Shown here: one piece after another, positions 1-7,383 of the stretch
How positions within the stretch are numbered: the first letter of the stretch is position 1
Layout: every line of letters begins with the position of its first letter
Origin: Lysobacter panacisoli
GTDB lineage: Bacteria; Pseudomonadota; Gammaproteobacteria; Xanthomonadales; Xanthomonadaceae
Direction of reading: 5' to 3'
Length of the DNA stretch: 64,000 nt
NCBI RefSeq assembly: GCF_009765165.1
Contig: NZ_VLNU01000001.1
Span: forward strand, 1,054,001 to 1,118,000
Position numbers and translations under genes: made by a program
The notes under the pieces: model-generated
Seen by the model: the letters and a program-made list of their open reading frames with translations, nothing else
What the model was told of the DNA's origin: nothing
Database searches by the model: none

Positions 1-924
1 TTCGAAATCGGCGAAGGCATAGCGCAGGTCGTTCGGCATGCCATAGAGCTGGCCGATCGCCGGCGCGTTCACGACGATCGCATCGGGGCGCAGGGCCGGA
101 TCGGTGCCGGTCCAGCGCTGCATGTTCCAGGCGTTTTCGGTCGACTGCACCGAACCGCCGTGGCGCTTCTGGTAGCTGGCCGACAGGCCCACGCCCCAGG
201 TCTTGTCGTCGTTGGTGTAGCTGAAGATGCCCGAGACTTCGGGCGTGATGTCGTTTTCGAACGGCTGCGACTCGTCGTACACCGCCTTCGCACCCGCACT
301 GGCGACCAGGCCGGTGTGGTTGAACGGACGCGCGGTCTGGATGTCGATGGTCGCGCCGATGCCGCCGCTGGGCACGTTGGCCTGGCCGGTCTTGTAGACC
401 ACCAGCGTGTCGATCGCCTCCGACGCAAGCTGCGCGAAGTTGAAGGCGCGCGTACCGCCGTCGACGCCGCCGATCGGCACCTGGCCGGGCGCGCCGAACG
501 CGTCCGCGCCCGGGATCTGGCGACCGTTGAGGGTGACCATGTTGAACTGCGGGCCGAAGCCGCGCGCGGTGATCTGCGCGCCTTCGCCGTCGCGGCGCTC
601 GATCGAGATGCCGGTGATGCGCTGCAGCGATTCGGCGAGGTTGGTATCGGGGAACTTGCCGATGTCCTCGGAGCTGATCGCGTCGACGACACCCGCCGAT
701 TCGCGCTTGAGCTCCATCGACTCGGAGAGGCTTCCGCGGATGCCGGTGACCACCACCGAATCCAGCGTGGTCGCATCCGTGGACCGTTGTCCCTGTTCTG
801 CCGTCTGCGCCTGCGGTGCCTGGGCGACCGCGGCGTCCTGCGCGAAGGCGGGATTGATGACGAGCACGCCGCCCACGAACGTGAACATGGCGCGCGACTT
901 CAGGCGCTTCATTCGTTGGTTCAT
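1..924 (-). CDS. TonB-dependent receptor, N-terminal part (cut by window edge)
   Basis: This is the first 308 residues of an outer-membrane TonB-dependent receptor; the rest lies beyond the left edge. The start at 924 is an ATG preceded by a GGGAGCG ribosome site. It has a signal peptide ending near VINPAFAQ, a TonB-box-like stretch (TLDSVVVTG), and a plug domain with the hallmark phrases SLQRITGISIERRDGEG, ITARGFGPQFNMVTLNGR and GGTRAFNFAQLASEAI. The latter phrases are typical of the large TBDR subfamily in xanthomonads that takes up oligosaccharides and other large substrates. A LacI-type palindrome lies about 320 bp upstream, which suggests sugar control, but the substrate cannot be read from the sequence. 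Confidence 0.9.
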   Translation of the reverse strand, partial: MNQRMKRLKSRAMFTFVGGVLVINPAFAQDAAVAQAPQAQTAEQGQRSTDATTLDSVVVTGIRGSLSESMELKRESAGVVDAISSEDIGKFPDTNLAESLQRITGISIERRDGEGAQITARGFGPQFNMVTLNGRQIPGADAFGAPGQVPIGGVDGGTRAFNFAQLASEAIDTLVVYKTGQANVPSGGIGATIDIQTARPFNHTGLVASAGAKAVYDESQPFENDITPEVSGIFSYTNDDKTWGVGLSASYQKRHGGSVQSTENAWNMQRWTGTDPALRPDAIVVNAPAIGQLYGMPNDLRYAFADFE

Positions 925-1245
925 GAGCTGGCGCTCCCGTTGTTCGGAGAACTGCTGTCGCGCTGCGCTTGCGACACGGCTGACGCCTTCGTCCAGGACG
1001 CCTTCACTGCGTGGGACTGAAACCAGATCATGTGGTCTGCCCTCTCACCTTCGATCGATGGATGTATCGCCCCTCCCCAGGGCACCCCGCAGGCCCGTGC
1101 CTGCTACTTCCAACCGGACGCGCCCAATCAGCGGACACGCCCCGCTTGCAGCACTGCTGTGACGCAAAGCTTTCGATACGAATGCATGAACAACGAACGA
1201 AGCGGCAGCGAGCCCCCCTGATGGCCCGTGATCCGCCGCTGAGCT

Positions 1246-1259
1246 TGGTAGCGCTACCA
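1246..1259. promoter_or_regulatory. LacI-family operator-like palindrome
   Basis: TGGTAGCGCTACCA is a perfect 14-bp palindrome with the central CG typical of LacI-family operators. It differs by one base from the xyl-box I recall for XylR in Xanthomonas (TGGTAGCGCTAACA). It sits in the 600-bp gene-free stretch (925-1525) upstream of the TonB-dependent receptor, on the receptor's promoter side. No LacI regulator gene is in the window. Apart from this site and a small stem-loop at 1360-1377, I see nothing in that stretch. Confidence 0.6.
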
Positions 1260-1359
1260 TTTCGGCTCACCGCAAACTAATCACGCTTTGCCGAATCTGT
1301 CACCATGCAGTGCAGCAATTGTGAGTAGAGCGCGATTAGAGGCGTTTTCGAGGGAGAAA

Positions 1360-1377
1360 CCGTTTCATTCGAAACGG
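1360..1377. repeat. small inverted repeat
   Basis: CCGTTTC-ATTC-GAAACGG is a perfect 7-bp inverted repeat with a 4-base loop, in the gene-free stretch before the TonB-dependent receptor. It could be an operator or an RNA hairpin; nothing indicates which. Confidence 0.35.
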
Positions 1378-1525
1378 ATTCGCGGGATGTCGGATAGCGC
1401 GCATGGCGACGCCAGCGACAACGGAGAGTCGTCGCTGGCGTAGCGATTTGCGTTCGTGGCGCCTGTATCAGCGGCGGCAGGCCGCAAAGGCGCTGGCGGT
1501 GGACTTGAACCTCACCGCCCCTCCA

Positions 1526-1801
1526 TTACAGCTGGCAAGCCGAGCCGTCGTCGTAGTCGGCAAGGCGCTGGCCGTTCACTTCGACGAGCCGGTCGAGCCG
1601 CACGGTCTCGCCTGTGTCCAGCGCCACGTACTCCGAGCCTTCACGGGCGAAGACGTCGGTGATCACGGCATCGCGTTGCTGATCGGCGCCGCCTTCGTCG
1701 CGGAAGCCGATGGCCGTGCGCTTGCGCAACGTCGACAGGTCCTCGAGCAGGTCGTGGAATTCGCAGCTGATCGGGTGGTAGGGGTTGCGATCGTCGTTCA
1801 T
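1526..1801 (-). CDS. rof: Rof-like (Rho-binding antiterminator family) protein
   Basis: A 91-residue protein starting MNDDRNPYHPISCEFHDLLE. It resembles Rof/YaeO, which binds Rho and dampens Rho-dependent termination: the N-terminal pattern (Y-x-P-I-x-C-x-x-x-D-x-L-E) and the later SM-like beta-barrel pattern ending VRLDRLVEVNG fit that family, although there is an extra loop (DEGGADQQ) in the middle. The ATG at 1801 was chosen over the longer in-frame ATG at 1837 because homology begins here. The ribosome site is weak. It stands alone between the receptor promoter region and ohr. The family call is from memory of the motif, not from a search. Confidence 0.6.
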   Translation of the reverse strand: MNDDRNPYHPISCEFHDLLEDLSTLRKRTAIGFRDEGGADQQRDAVITDVFAREGSEYVALDTGETVRLDRLVEVNGQRLADYDDGSACQL

Positions 1802-1901
1802 GGCTGAAGTCCAGTCTGTGCATGCGGCTCGTCGCATCCGACGGCCGCGGGGGTAGTGAACGGGCCGACGCCGGGGCGAACCCCGGCGACCGGCCGTTTC
1901 G

Positions 1902-2348
1902 TCACGACGTGGCGACGTTCACCGACACGTCGATGTTTCCGCGCGTCGCCTTGGAGTACGGGCAGATCTCGTGCGCGGTATGCGCGATCTGCTCGGCGAC
2001 ATCCTGGTCCAAGCCCGGCAGACGCACGTCGAAGCGCGCCTGGAGCAACCACTCGTTGCCGCTCTGGCCCACGTCGACCTCGATGTCGACCGAGGCATCG
2101 GCAGGGAGCGTGACCCGCTTCTGCGCGGCCACCAGGCCAAGCGCCGTGATGTAGCAGGCCGACCAAGCGCCCGCGAACAGTCGCTCGGCGAGCGGATGGG
2201 GCTCCACGGCCGCGAAGCGCTGCTCTTCCTCGGCCGAACCGGGCGTGGAAAGCTGCAGGTTGACGTTGCCGTGGTGGCGGGCCGAAGGCGCCTGGGCGAC
2301 GGTGGTGTGGGTCTTGCCGGTGAAAAGAACCTTGTCGATCTTGCTCAT
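1902..2348 (-). CDS. ohr: organic hydroperoxide resistance protein Ohr
   Basis: A 148-residue OsmC/Ohr-family thiol peroxidase that reduces organic (fatty-acid) hydroperoxides in the cytoplasm, normally with lipoylated proteins as electron donors. The two catalytic cysteines are visible: C65 in SACYITAL and C129 in HEICPYSKATRGN, the Ohr-type rather than OsmC-type context. The length is normal for Ohr. An OhrR-type operator lies about 55 bp upstream (2402-2418), and the OhrR regulator gene is nearby at 3067, so peroxide-inducible expression is likely. Confidence 0.95.
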   Translation of the reverse strand: MSKIDKVLFTGKTHTTVAQAPSARHHGNVNLQLSTPGSAEEEQRFAAVEPHPLAERLFAGAWSACYITALGLVAAQKRVTLPADASVDIEVDVGQSGNEWLLQARFDVRLPGLDQDVAEQIAHTAHEICPYSKATRGNIDVSVNVATS

Positions 2349-2401
2349 GGTGGGATGCTCTACGTTGGAGGAAAGTGAACTGGTTGAACTATTTATATCG
2401 T

Positions 2402-2418
2402 GTGCGTTTAAAGCGTAT
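2402..2418. promoter_or_regulatory. putative OhrR operator in front of ohr
   Basis: GTGCGTTTAAAGCGTAT matches 13 of 17 positions of the palindrome at 2886-2902 (ATGCGATTAAATCGCAT) and lies in the ohr promoter region. It is part of a set of four related sites around ohr, the cupin gene and ohrR. Confidence 0.6.
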
Positions 2419-2444
2419 GCGATCTTTATGGCATGAAAGAACCC

Positions 2445-2759
2445 CTACTCCTTGATGACGGCCCCGCCCTGATGGGCGAGGAAGAACAGGGAATCCTCGA
2501 GCGCCTCCGCGTCGTGCTCCTCACCGGGGCCGATGCGCATGTAGTCGCCGGGGGCGAGGATGAGGTCGCCGAAGCGGATCCGGCCCGACAGCACCAGGAT
2601 CTCTTCCGGGCCTTCGTGGTCGTGGCGGGGGAAACGGGCGCCCGCCTCGAACTCGATCAGGTCGGAGCCGTTACCGTTTTCGCCCCAGAACGTGGAGAAG
2701 CGGACGCCGGGGATGCCGGTGTCCTGGAAGTGGTGGGCCGCCTTCGGGAAATGGATCAT
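2445..2759 (-). CDS. small cupin-domain protein
   Basis: A 104-residue single-domain cupin. Cupin motif 1 is clear (GARFPRHDHEGPEEILVLSG, with the metal-binding His-x-His and Glu), followed by the second motif (GDYMRIGPGEEHDAEA). The start at 2759 has a good AGGAGA ribosome site. The fold resembles ChrR/quercetinase-type cupins, but no substrate can be assigned. It lies between ohr and ohrR with an OhrR-type operator just upstream (2791-2807), so it may be a further member of the organic-peroxide regulon. Confidence 0.8.
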   Translation of the reverse strand: MIHFPKAAHHFQDTGIPGVRFSTFWGENGNGSDLIEFEAGARFPRHDHEGPEEILVLSGRIRFGDLILAPGDYMRIGPGEEHDAEALEDSLFFLAHQGGAVIKE

Positions 2760-2790
2760 GATGGTGTCTCCTGGTAGTGATTAACATCGC

Positions 2791-2807
2791 ATTCGATTAG
2801 ATCGCAT
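2791..2807. promoter_or_regulatory. putative OhrR operator in front of the cupin gene
   Basis: ATTCGAT-TAG-ATCGCAT is an inverted repeat of the same 7-3-7 architecture as the site at 2886-2902. It lies 32 bp upstream of the cupin start. The right arm continues into a self-complementary ATCGCATGCGAT (2801-2812). Confidence 0.65.
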
Positions 2808-2885
2808 GCGATGGATTGCATCGTAGGGAGGGCTGTCTGGATCGTCAACCCGGCGGAACGTTCTCGTTCTGCGTTCGTTCATCGA

Positions 2886-2902
2886 ATGCGATTAAATCGC
2901 AT
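2886..2902. promoter_or_regulatory. putative OhrR operator (best palindrome)
   Basis: ATGCGAT-TAA-ATCGCAT is a perfect 17-bp inverted repeat in the divergent cupin/ohrR intergenic region. Its right arm extends to ATCGCATGCGAT (2896-2907). It is the most symmetrical of four related sites, so it best represents the consensus. Confidence 0.65.
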
Positions 2903-3010
2903 GCGATTCACACAGGTTCCACTCGGGGCCGCTTACTGTCAAGTGCCACCCGCCCTTTTTCTTCTCTGGGCGGCGCCGCGCCCCATTCAGGGACCGCCAA
3001 TATCTAGCGG

Positions 3011-3027
3011 TTCCGATTAACTCGCAT
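3011..3027. promoter_or_regulatory. putative OhrR operator in front of ohrR
   Basis: TTCCGAT-TAA-CTCGCAT keeps the 7-3-7 layout of the neighbouring sites with a degenerate left arm, and runs into ATGCGAT on its right. It is 40 bp upstream of the ohrR start, consistent with autoregulation. Confidence 0.55.
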
Positions 3028-3066
3028 GCGATGTATGATGGCAGCGAGCCATTACGAGGTCAACGG

Positions 3067-3522
3067 ATGAAATCCCCTTCCAATGCACGCCCCGACGCGA
3101 AGCTGGCGGACTTCCTCTGCTTCGCCGTCTATTCCACCAACCTCGCCTTCGGCAAGGTCTACCGGCCCATGCTCGAGGCGCTCGGCCTGACCTACACGCA
3201 GTACGTCACCGTCGTGGCGCTGTGGGAGGAGGACGACCAGACCGTGAGCGGCCTGGGCGAGAAGCTGTTCCTCGAGTCGAACACGCTCACGCCGATCCTC
3301 AAGAAGCTCGAAGGCATGGGCCACGTGGAACGCACGCGCGACCCGCAGGACGAGCGACAGGTGCGCGTGCGCCTGACCCGAAGCGGCAAGCGCCTGCGCG
3401 AGCGGGCGTTAGGGACCGATCTGGTCGACGCGTGCGGCATCTCGACGGGCGAGTTCAAACGCCTGCAGAAGGAGATCGTCGCGCTACGCACCAACCTGCT
3501 GCGGGCCGCCGGGCAGGAGTAA
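3067..3522 (+). CDS. ohrR: OhrR, MarR-family organic-peroxide sensor
   Basis: A 151-residue MarR-family winged-helix repressor. The N-terminal DFLCFAVYS carries the peroxide-sensing cysteine (C18) at the position known for OhrR, and the DNA-binding wing follows (LFLESNTLTPILKKLE, then RDPQDERQVRVRLT). The ATG at 3067 is preferred over the upstream in-frame start at 3031 because it has a GAGG ribosome site and the protein then has standard OhrR length. Oxidation of the cysteine releases the repressor from DNA; likely targets are ohr, the cupin gene and itself, given the four shared palindromes. Confidence 0.93.
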   Translation: MKSPSNARPDAKLADFLCFAVYSTNLAFGKVYRPMLEALGLTYTQYVTVVALWEEDDQTVSGLGEKLFLESNTLTPILKKLEGMGHVERTRDPQDERQVRVRLTRSGKRLRERALGTDLVDACGISTGEFKRLQKEIVALRTNLLRAAGQE

Positions 3523-3527
3523 GTACG

Positions 3528-3548
3528 GACCGGGCATCGCGCCCGGTC
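3528..3548. terminator. hairpin between converging ohrR and epoxide hydrolase
   Basis: GACCGGGC-ATCGC-GCCCGGTC is a perfect 8-bp stem in the 27-bp gap between two converging genes. There is no T tract, so it is a bidirectional hairpin rather than a canonical intrinsic terminator. Confidence 0.55.
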
Positions 3549-3549
3549 G

Positions 3550-4755
3550 TCATCTCAGCGTGCTGAAGCCCGCGCGCACTTCCTGCGAGTACAGCGCCGG
3601 CTGTTCCCATGCGGGGAAATGCCCGCCTCTGGGCAGCCGGTTGTAGTGCACCAGGTTCGGATACGCCTTCTCCGTCCAACTGCGCGGTGCCTGGTACAAC
3701 TCCTCCGGGAAGACGCTGACCGCGACGGCCAGTTCGACGCCCTTCACGCTGAAATACGGCGTCCTGTTCTCCCAGTACAGCCGCGCCGCGGAAATGGCGG
3801 TGTCCGTGAGCCAGAACAGGGTGATGTTGTCGAGGATGTCGTCCAACGTGATGCCTTCCGGTGCTCCATCGATCGAGCGGGCGAACAGCTCGTACAACCT
3901 GGGCACGTTGTCTAGCATGAAGGCGGCCAGGCCCACGGGCGAATCGACCAGTCCGGTCAGCGTCTGCGGACGGTCGCCCAGCATCTGCGCATAGCCGATA
4001 TGCCGGTAGGCGAAGGCGAGCTCCTCGCACGCCTGCCGTTCTTCGTCCGTGAGGTCCGCAGGTAGCGGATCGCCACGGGAGACCGCCGCGTCGATCTCCG
4101 GCGGTACCACGCCCGGCATGTTCGTGTGGATGCCGATCAGGCCGGGCGGTTTTCCGAGCGCCATCTGCTCAACGATGATCGCGCCCCAGTCGCCACCCGA
4201 CGCGCCCCACTTCATGTATCCGAGGCGCCTCATCAGTTCGTTGTACGCGCCAGCGATGCGCGGTGGATTCCAGCCGGGCGATGTCGGCTTCGCGGAGAAT
4301 CCATAGCCGGGCATCGAGGGAATCACGAGGTGGAACGCGTCCGCCGCGCTTCCACCGTGGGTCGTGGGATCGGTGAGCAGACCGATGATCTTCATCCGTT
4401 CGATGATCGAGGCCGGCCAGCCATGCGCCACGAGGAGCGGTAATGCGTCCGGGTGTTTCGATCGCACGTGGATGAAGTGGAAGTCGATCCCGTCGAGGCG
4501 CATGACGAAGTTCGGCACGGCGTTGATCCTCGCCTCGGCCTTGCGCCAGTCGTACGCCGTCACCCAATGCTGAGCGAGCTTCCGGACGGTCGCCTGCTGC
4601 GCACCCTGGCTCGCGTCGGCTACGGTCTCGGGATCGGGCCACCGCGTCGCTTCGATTCGCGCGCGCAGGTCGGCGAGCCGGTCTTCCGACGCCATGAACG
4701 TGAACGGGCGAGCATCGCCGGTCGATCCGCTCGCAAGTCCCGCGGTGCCGCTCAT
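3550..4755 (-). CDS. epoxide hydrolase, cytoplasmic paralogue
   Basis: A 401-residue alpha/beta-hydrolase epoxide hydrolase with an N-terminal EHN domain (residues about 15-120). Visible active-site elements are the oxyanion motif HGWPAS (111-116), the nucleophile Asp189 in GASGGDWG, and a C-terminal His in GGHFPAW. The family opens epoxides through an aspartyl ester. The start at 4755 has a GGAGG ribosome site. It follows a close paralogue by 26 bp on the same strand, so the two are probably co-transcribed; this copy has no signal peptide while the upstream one does. Confidence 0.9.
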   Translation of the reverse strand: MSGTAGLASGSTGDARPFTFMASEDRLADLRARIEATRWPDPETVADASQGAQQATVRKLAQHWVTAYDWRKAEARINAVPNFVMRLDGIDFHFIHVRSKHPDALPLLVAHGWPASIIERMKIIGLLTDPTTHGGSAADAFHLVIPSMPGYGFSAKPTSPGWNPPRIAGAYNELMRRLGYMKWGASGGDWGAIIVEQMALGKPPGLIGIHTNMPGVVPPEIDAAVSRGDPLPADLTDEERQACEELAFAYRHIGYAQMLGDRPQTLTGLVDSPVGLAAFMLDNVPRLYELFARSIDGAPEGITLDDILDNITLFWLTDTAISAARLYWENRTPYFSVKGVELAVAVSVFPEELYQAPRSWTEKAYPNLVHYNRLPRGGHFPAWEQPALYSQEVRAGFSTLR

Positions 4756-4781
4756 GGCGTCGATCCTCCGCGTGCGTTCCG

Positions 4782-6110
4782 TTATCGCAGCGTCTTGAAC
4801 CCGGCGCGCACATCCTTGCAGAACAGCTCCGGCTGTTCCCACGCGGCGAAGTGACCGCCCTTTGGTGGTGCGTTGTAATAGACCAGCTTCGGATATGCCT
4901 TCTCCGACCAGCTCTTCGGCGCCTGGTAGAGCTCGTCCGGGAATGCGCTGACCGCCACCGGGATCGTGACGCCCTTGACCGAGAAGTACGGCGTCTTGTT
5001 CTCCCAGTACAGGCGCGCCGCCGAGAGCGCGGTGTTGGTCAGCCAGAACAGCGTGATGTTGTCGAGCACGTCGTCGGGGGTGAGCCCTTCGGGCTTGCCG
5101 TCGATGGAACGCGCGATCATCTCGTAGCTCTTGGGATCGTGATCGAGCAGGAACGCCGCCAGGCCCACCGGCGAATCGGTCAGACCGGTCAGCGTTTGCG
5201 GACGATCGCCCATCATCACCGCGTAGCCGATGTGCTTGTAGGTGAACACGAGCTGCTCGCAGCAGCGCTGTTCTTCCGGGCTCAGGCCGGCCGGCGGCGG
5301 GTCGCCGCGGAACAGCGCCTTGTCGATTTCCGGCGGGACCACGCCGGCCATGTTGGTGTGGATGCCGACCATTCCGGGCGGCGTCTTCAGCGCCATAAGA
5401 TCGACGACGACCGCGCCCCAGTCGCCGCCCGAGGCACCCCACTTCGTATAGCCAAGCCGCTTCATCAGTTCGTTGTATGCGTCGGCGATGCGCGGTGGAT
5501 TCCATCCGGTCGTGGTCGGCCTTTCGGAGAATCCGTAGCCCGGCATCGACGGGATGATCAGGTGGAACGCATCGGCCTCGGTGCCGCCATGCGCTGTGGG
5601 ATCGGTCAGTGGTCCGATGATCTTCATCTGCTCGACGATGGAGCCCGGCCAACCGTGCGCGACCAGCAAAGGCAGCGCGTTCTCGTGCTTCGACTTGATG
5701 TGCATGAAATGGAAATCCAGCCCATCGATCTTCGTCAGGAAGTTGGGGACGGCGTTGATCCTCGCCTCCGTCTTGCGCCAGTCGTACTTGGTCGCCCAAT
5801 GCTGGGCGAGCTTCTGGATCGTCGCGAGCTGAACGCCCTGGGTGGAATCGTTGACCGTCTCGCGTTCCGGCCACCTGACGGCATCTATTCGCCTGCGCAG
5901 GTCGGTCAGGTCCGCATCGGATGCCTTGTACTGGAAGGGACGGATCTCGGTCGAGCTCGCGCTCGCCGGCTTTTTTTCTGCGACTTCGTTCATGGCTGTG
6001 GTCCTGTCTGAGCAGCTGAGCAGGCCCAACGGCGCGGCGGCGAGCGTGGCTGCCGCGGCACCGCAGAACCGGCGTCTTGCCAGGAGATCGGGGTGAGGCA
6101 TCTTCTGCAT
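4782..6110 (-). CDS. epoxide hydrolase with Tat-type lipoprotein signal
   Basis: A 442-residue EHN/alpha-beta-hydrolase protein, strongly similar to the downstream gene along its whole length. It begins with a twin-arginine-like signal (LARRRFCGAAAATLAAAPLG) ending in a possible lipobox (GLLSC, Cys33), which suggests export in folded form and lipid anchoring. Active-site residues are HGWPGS (152-157), nucleophile Asp230 in GASGGDWG and His420 in GGHFAAW. The ATG at 6110 has an excellent AAGGAGG ribosome site and was chosen over the upstream in-frame start at 6185. The physiological substrate is unknown. Confidence 0.9.
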   Translation of the reverse strand: MQKMPHPDLLARRRFCGAAAATLAAAPLGLLSCSDRTTAMNEVAEKKPASASSTEIRPFQYKASDADLTDLRRRIDAVRWPERETVNDSTQGVQLATIQKLAQHWATKYDWRKTEARINAVPNFLTKIDGLDFHFMHIKSKHENALPLLVAHGWPGSIVEQMKIIGPLTDPTAHGGTEADAFHLIIPSMPGYGFSERPTTTGWNPPRIADAYNELMKRLGYTKWGASGGDWGAVVVDLMALKTPPGMVGIHTNMAGVVPPEIDKALFRGDPPPAGLSPEEQRCCEQLVFTYKHIGYAVMMGDRPQTLTGLTDSPVGLAAFLLDHDPKSYEMIARSIDGKPEGLTPDDVLDNITLFWLTNTALSAARLYWENKTPYFSVKGVTIPVAVSAFPDELYQAPKSWSEKAYPKLVYYNAPPKGGHFAAWEQPELFCKDVRAGFKTLR

Positions 6111-6563
6111 ACGGCCTCCTTCGGGACGCAACACCACGTCACGTGGAGTGCGCTCCACATGGGGAACTGGTTCGAAAACGCTCACTTCAACGGGCTGTCA
6201 CCAGGCGGCAACGCACCGCACGCAGCCTGTGTGGCCGCGCGGTCGGTTCGATCCATCGAGGCGTGCGTACTCCGTACGCGACACGTCGGCATCATTCGCC
6301 TGGAATCGCTGCAGCGCCTCCGTTCCTGTGCAGCCGTTGCGGCCGCCGGTGGCGCTCTACGTGTCTGCCAGCATGTTTTTTACTTCAGCGTCTCATCGGA
6401 TCGCAACTGCCATTCGTCGGGTATGTCCATTCGATGTACGGCACGCCATTGCAAGCGCGGCGCCCGGCCCTACACAGGGATACAAATCGCCGAGGGCGCG
6501 ACACACCGCCGATACACGCGCCGTTCCTAATGCGTGCAACGCAGCAAAAGGAGACCGTCCCAC
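6111..6563. other. divergent promoter region, no gene seen
   Basis: This 453-bp stretch separates the epoxide hydrolase operon from the secreted cupin gene, which point away from each other. The open frames here have no ribosome sites or recognisable domains. I found no clear operator or repeat. Confidence 0.5.
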
Positions 6564-6965
6564 ATGAACAAGATCCATGCCATCGCGGCCGCAACGCTCG
6601 TGCTCGGCTCGACACTGATCGTGCCATCCGCCCAGGCGCAACAGAAGGGCATCACGCGCACCGATCTTCAGCGCAACGACCTGTCCGTACCGGGACGCGA
6701 AGTGGTCCAGGTGCTGGTGGGAATCGATCCCGGCGTCGTCGCGGCCAACCACCACCATCCGGGCGAGGAGATCGTCTATGTGGTCGAGGGAACCCTGGAG
6801 TACCGCCTGGAAGGCCGCGCGCCCGTGGTGGTCAAGGCAGGCGAAGTGTTGTTCATTCCGTACGGCGTGAACCACGAAGTGGCGAACGTGGGCAACGGCA
6901 AGGGCGCGGAGCTGGCGACGTACATCGTCGAGAAGGGCAAGCCGCTCGTGGTGCCGGCGAAGTGA
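6564..6965 (+). CDS. secreted cupin-domain protein
   Basis: A 133-residue exported cupin. The signal peptide runs to about residue 25 (VPSAQAQQ). The cupin motif is clear: HHHPGEEIVYVVEGTLEYRL with a triple-His metal site, then GEVLFIPYGVNHEVANVG. The start at 6564 has an AAAAGGAG ribosome site. Its stop overlaps the GTG start of the next gene, so the two are translated together. Periplasmic cupins of this type often protect against or degrade small metabolites, but no substrate can be named. Confidence 0.85.
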   Translation: MNKIHAIAAATLVLGSTLIVPSAQAQQKGITRTDLQRNDLSVPGREVVQVLVGIDPGVVAANHHHPGEEIVYVVEGTLEYRLEGRAPVVVKAGEVLFIPYGVNHEVANVGNGKGAELATYIVEKGKPLVVPAK

Positions 6966-7315
6966 ACGCGTCCGCAAGGCTCATCATCGGCGCGATGCTG
7001 TTGGCGGGCTTCGTCTGTGCGCCTTCCCTCGCGAGAGCGCAATCGCGTGACCTTGCCGTGGCGAGCGTCGCGACAAGCGATCGCACCGAGGCGGAGACGA
7101 CGCGCGACGTCAATGCCCCCGTCGACGATGCATGGGCGCTTTCGCGAGCGGAGTCGCCGCGCATCGGCGCGCCCGATGGCGAGCCTGCGGACGTGTCGAC
7201 GACCACGAATGTCGGCACGGACGCAAGGCAGCGCATGAAACTCAACTTCACCAGCGAGCAGCCGATCAAGCCGGGCATGTTCGACGTCCCGACCGTGTGG
7301 GAAGACGAGCCCTGA
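6962..7315 (+). CDS. small secreted protein of unknown function
   Basis: A 117-residue protein starting with GTG at 6962, overlapping the preceding cupin stop by four bases. Residues 1-26 form a signal peptide (LIIGAMLLAGFVCAPSLARA, then QS). The rest is low in hydrophobic residues with no recognised domain; the C-terminus MKLNFTSEQPIKPGMFDVPT is the most structured-looking part. An internal ATG at 6995 is possible but would remove the positive n-region. It is probably a partner of the secreted cupin. Confidence 0.65.
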   Translation: MNASARLIIGAMLLAGFVCAPSLARAQSRDLAVASVATSDRTEAETTRDVNAPVDDAWALSRAESPRIGAPDGEPADVSTTTNVGTDARQRMKLNFTSEQPIKPGMFDVPTVWEDEP

Positions 7316-7335
7316 GCACGCACCCGGACCAGAAC

Positions 7336-7366
7336 GAATGAAGCCCCGCACCGCGGGGCTTCATTC
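7336..7366. terminator. strong hairpin terminator, shared by converging genes
   Basis: A perfect 14-bp stem (GAATGAAGCCCCGC with its complement) around an ACC loop lies between two converging genes. The A/T-rich outer stem would serve as a weak U tract on either strand. Confidence 0.75.
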
Positions 7367-7383
7367 GCAGCGCGCGTGACGAC

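Noticed and set aside
3550..5874. One 774-residue open frame spanning both epoxide hydrolases
   Set aside because: Its first part is a shifted reading of the upstream paralogue; the real gene begins at 4755 with its own ribosome site.
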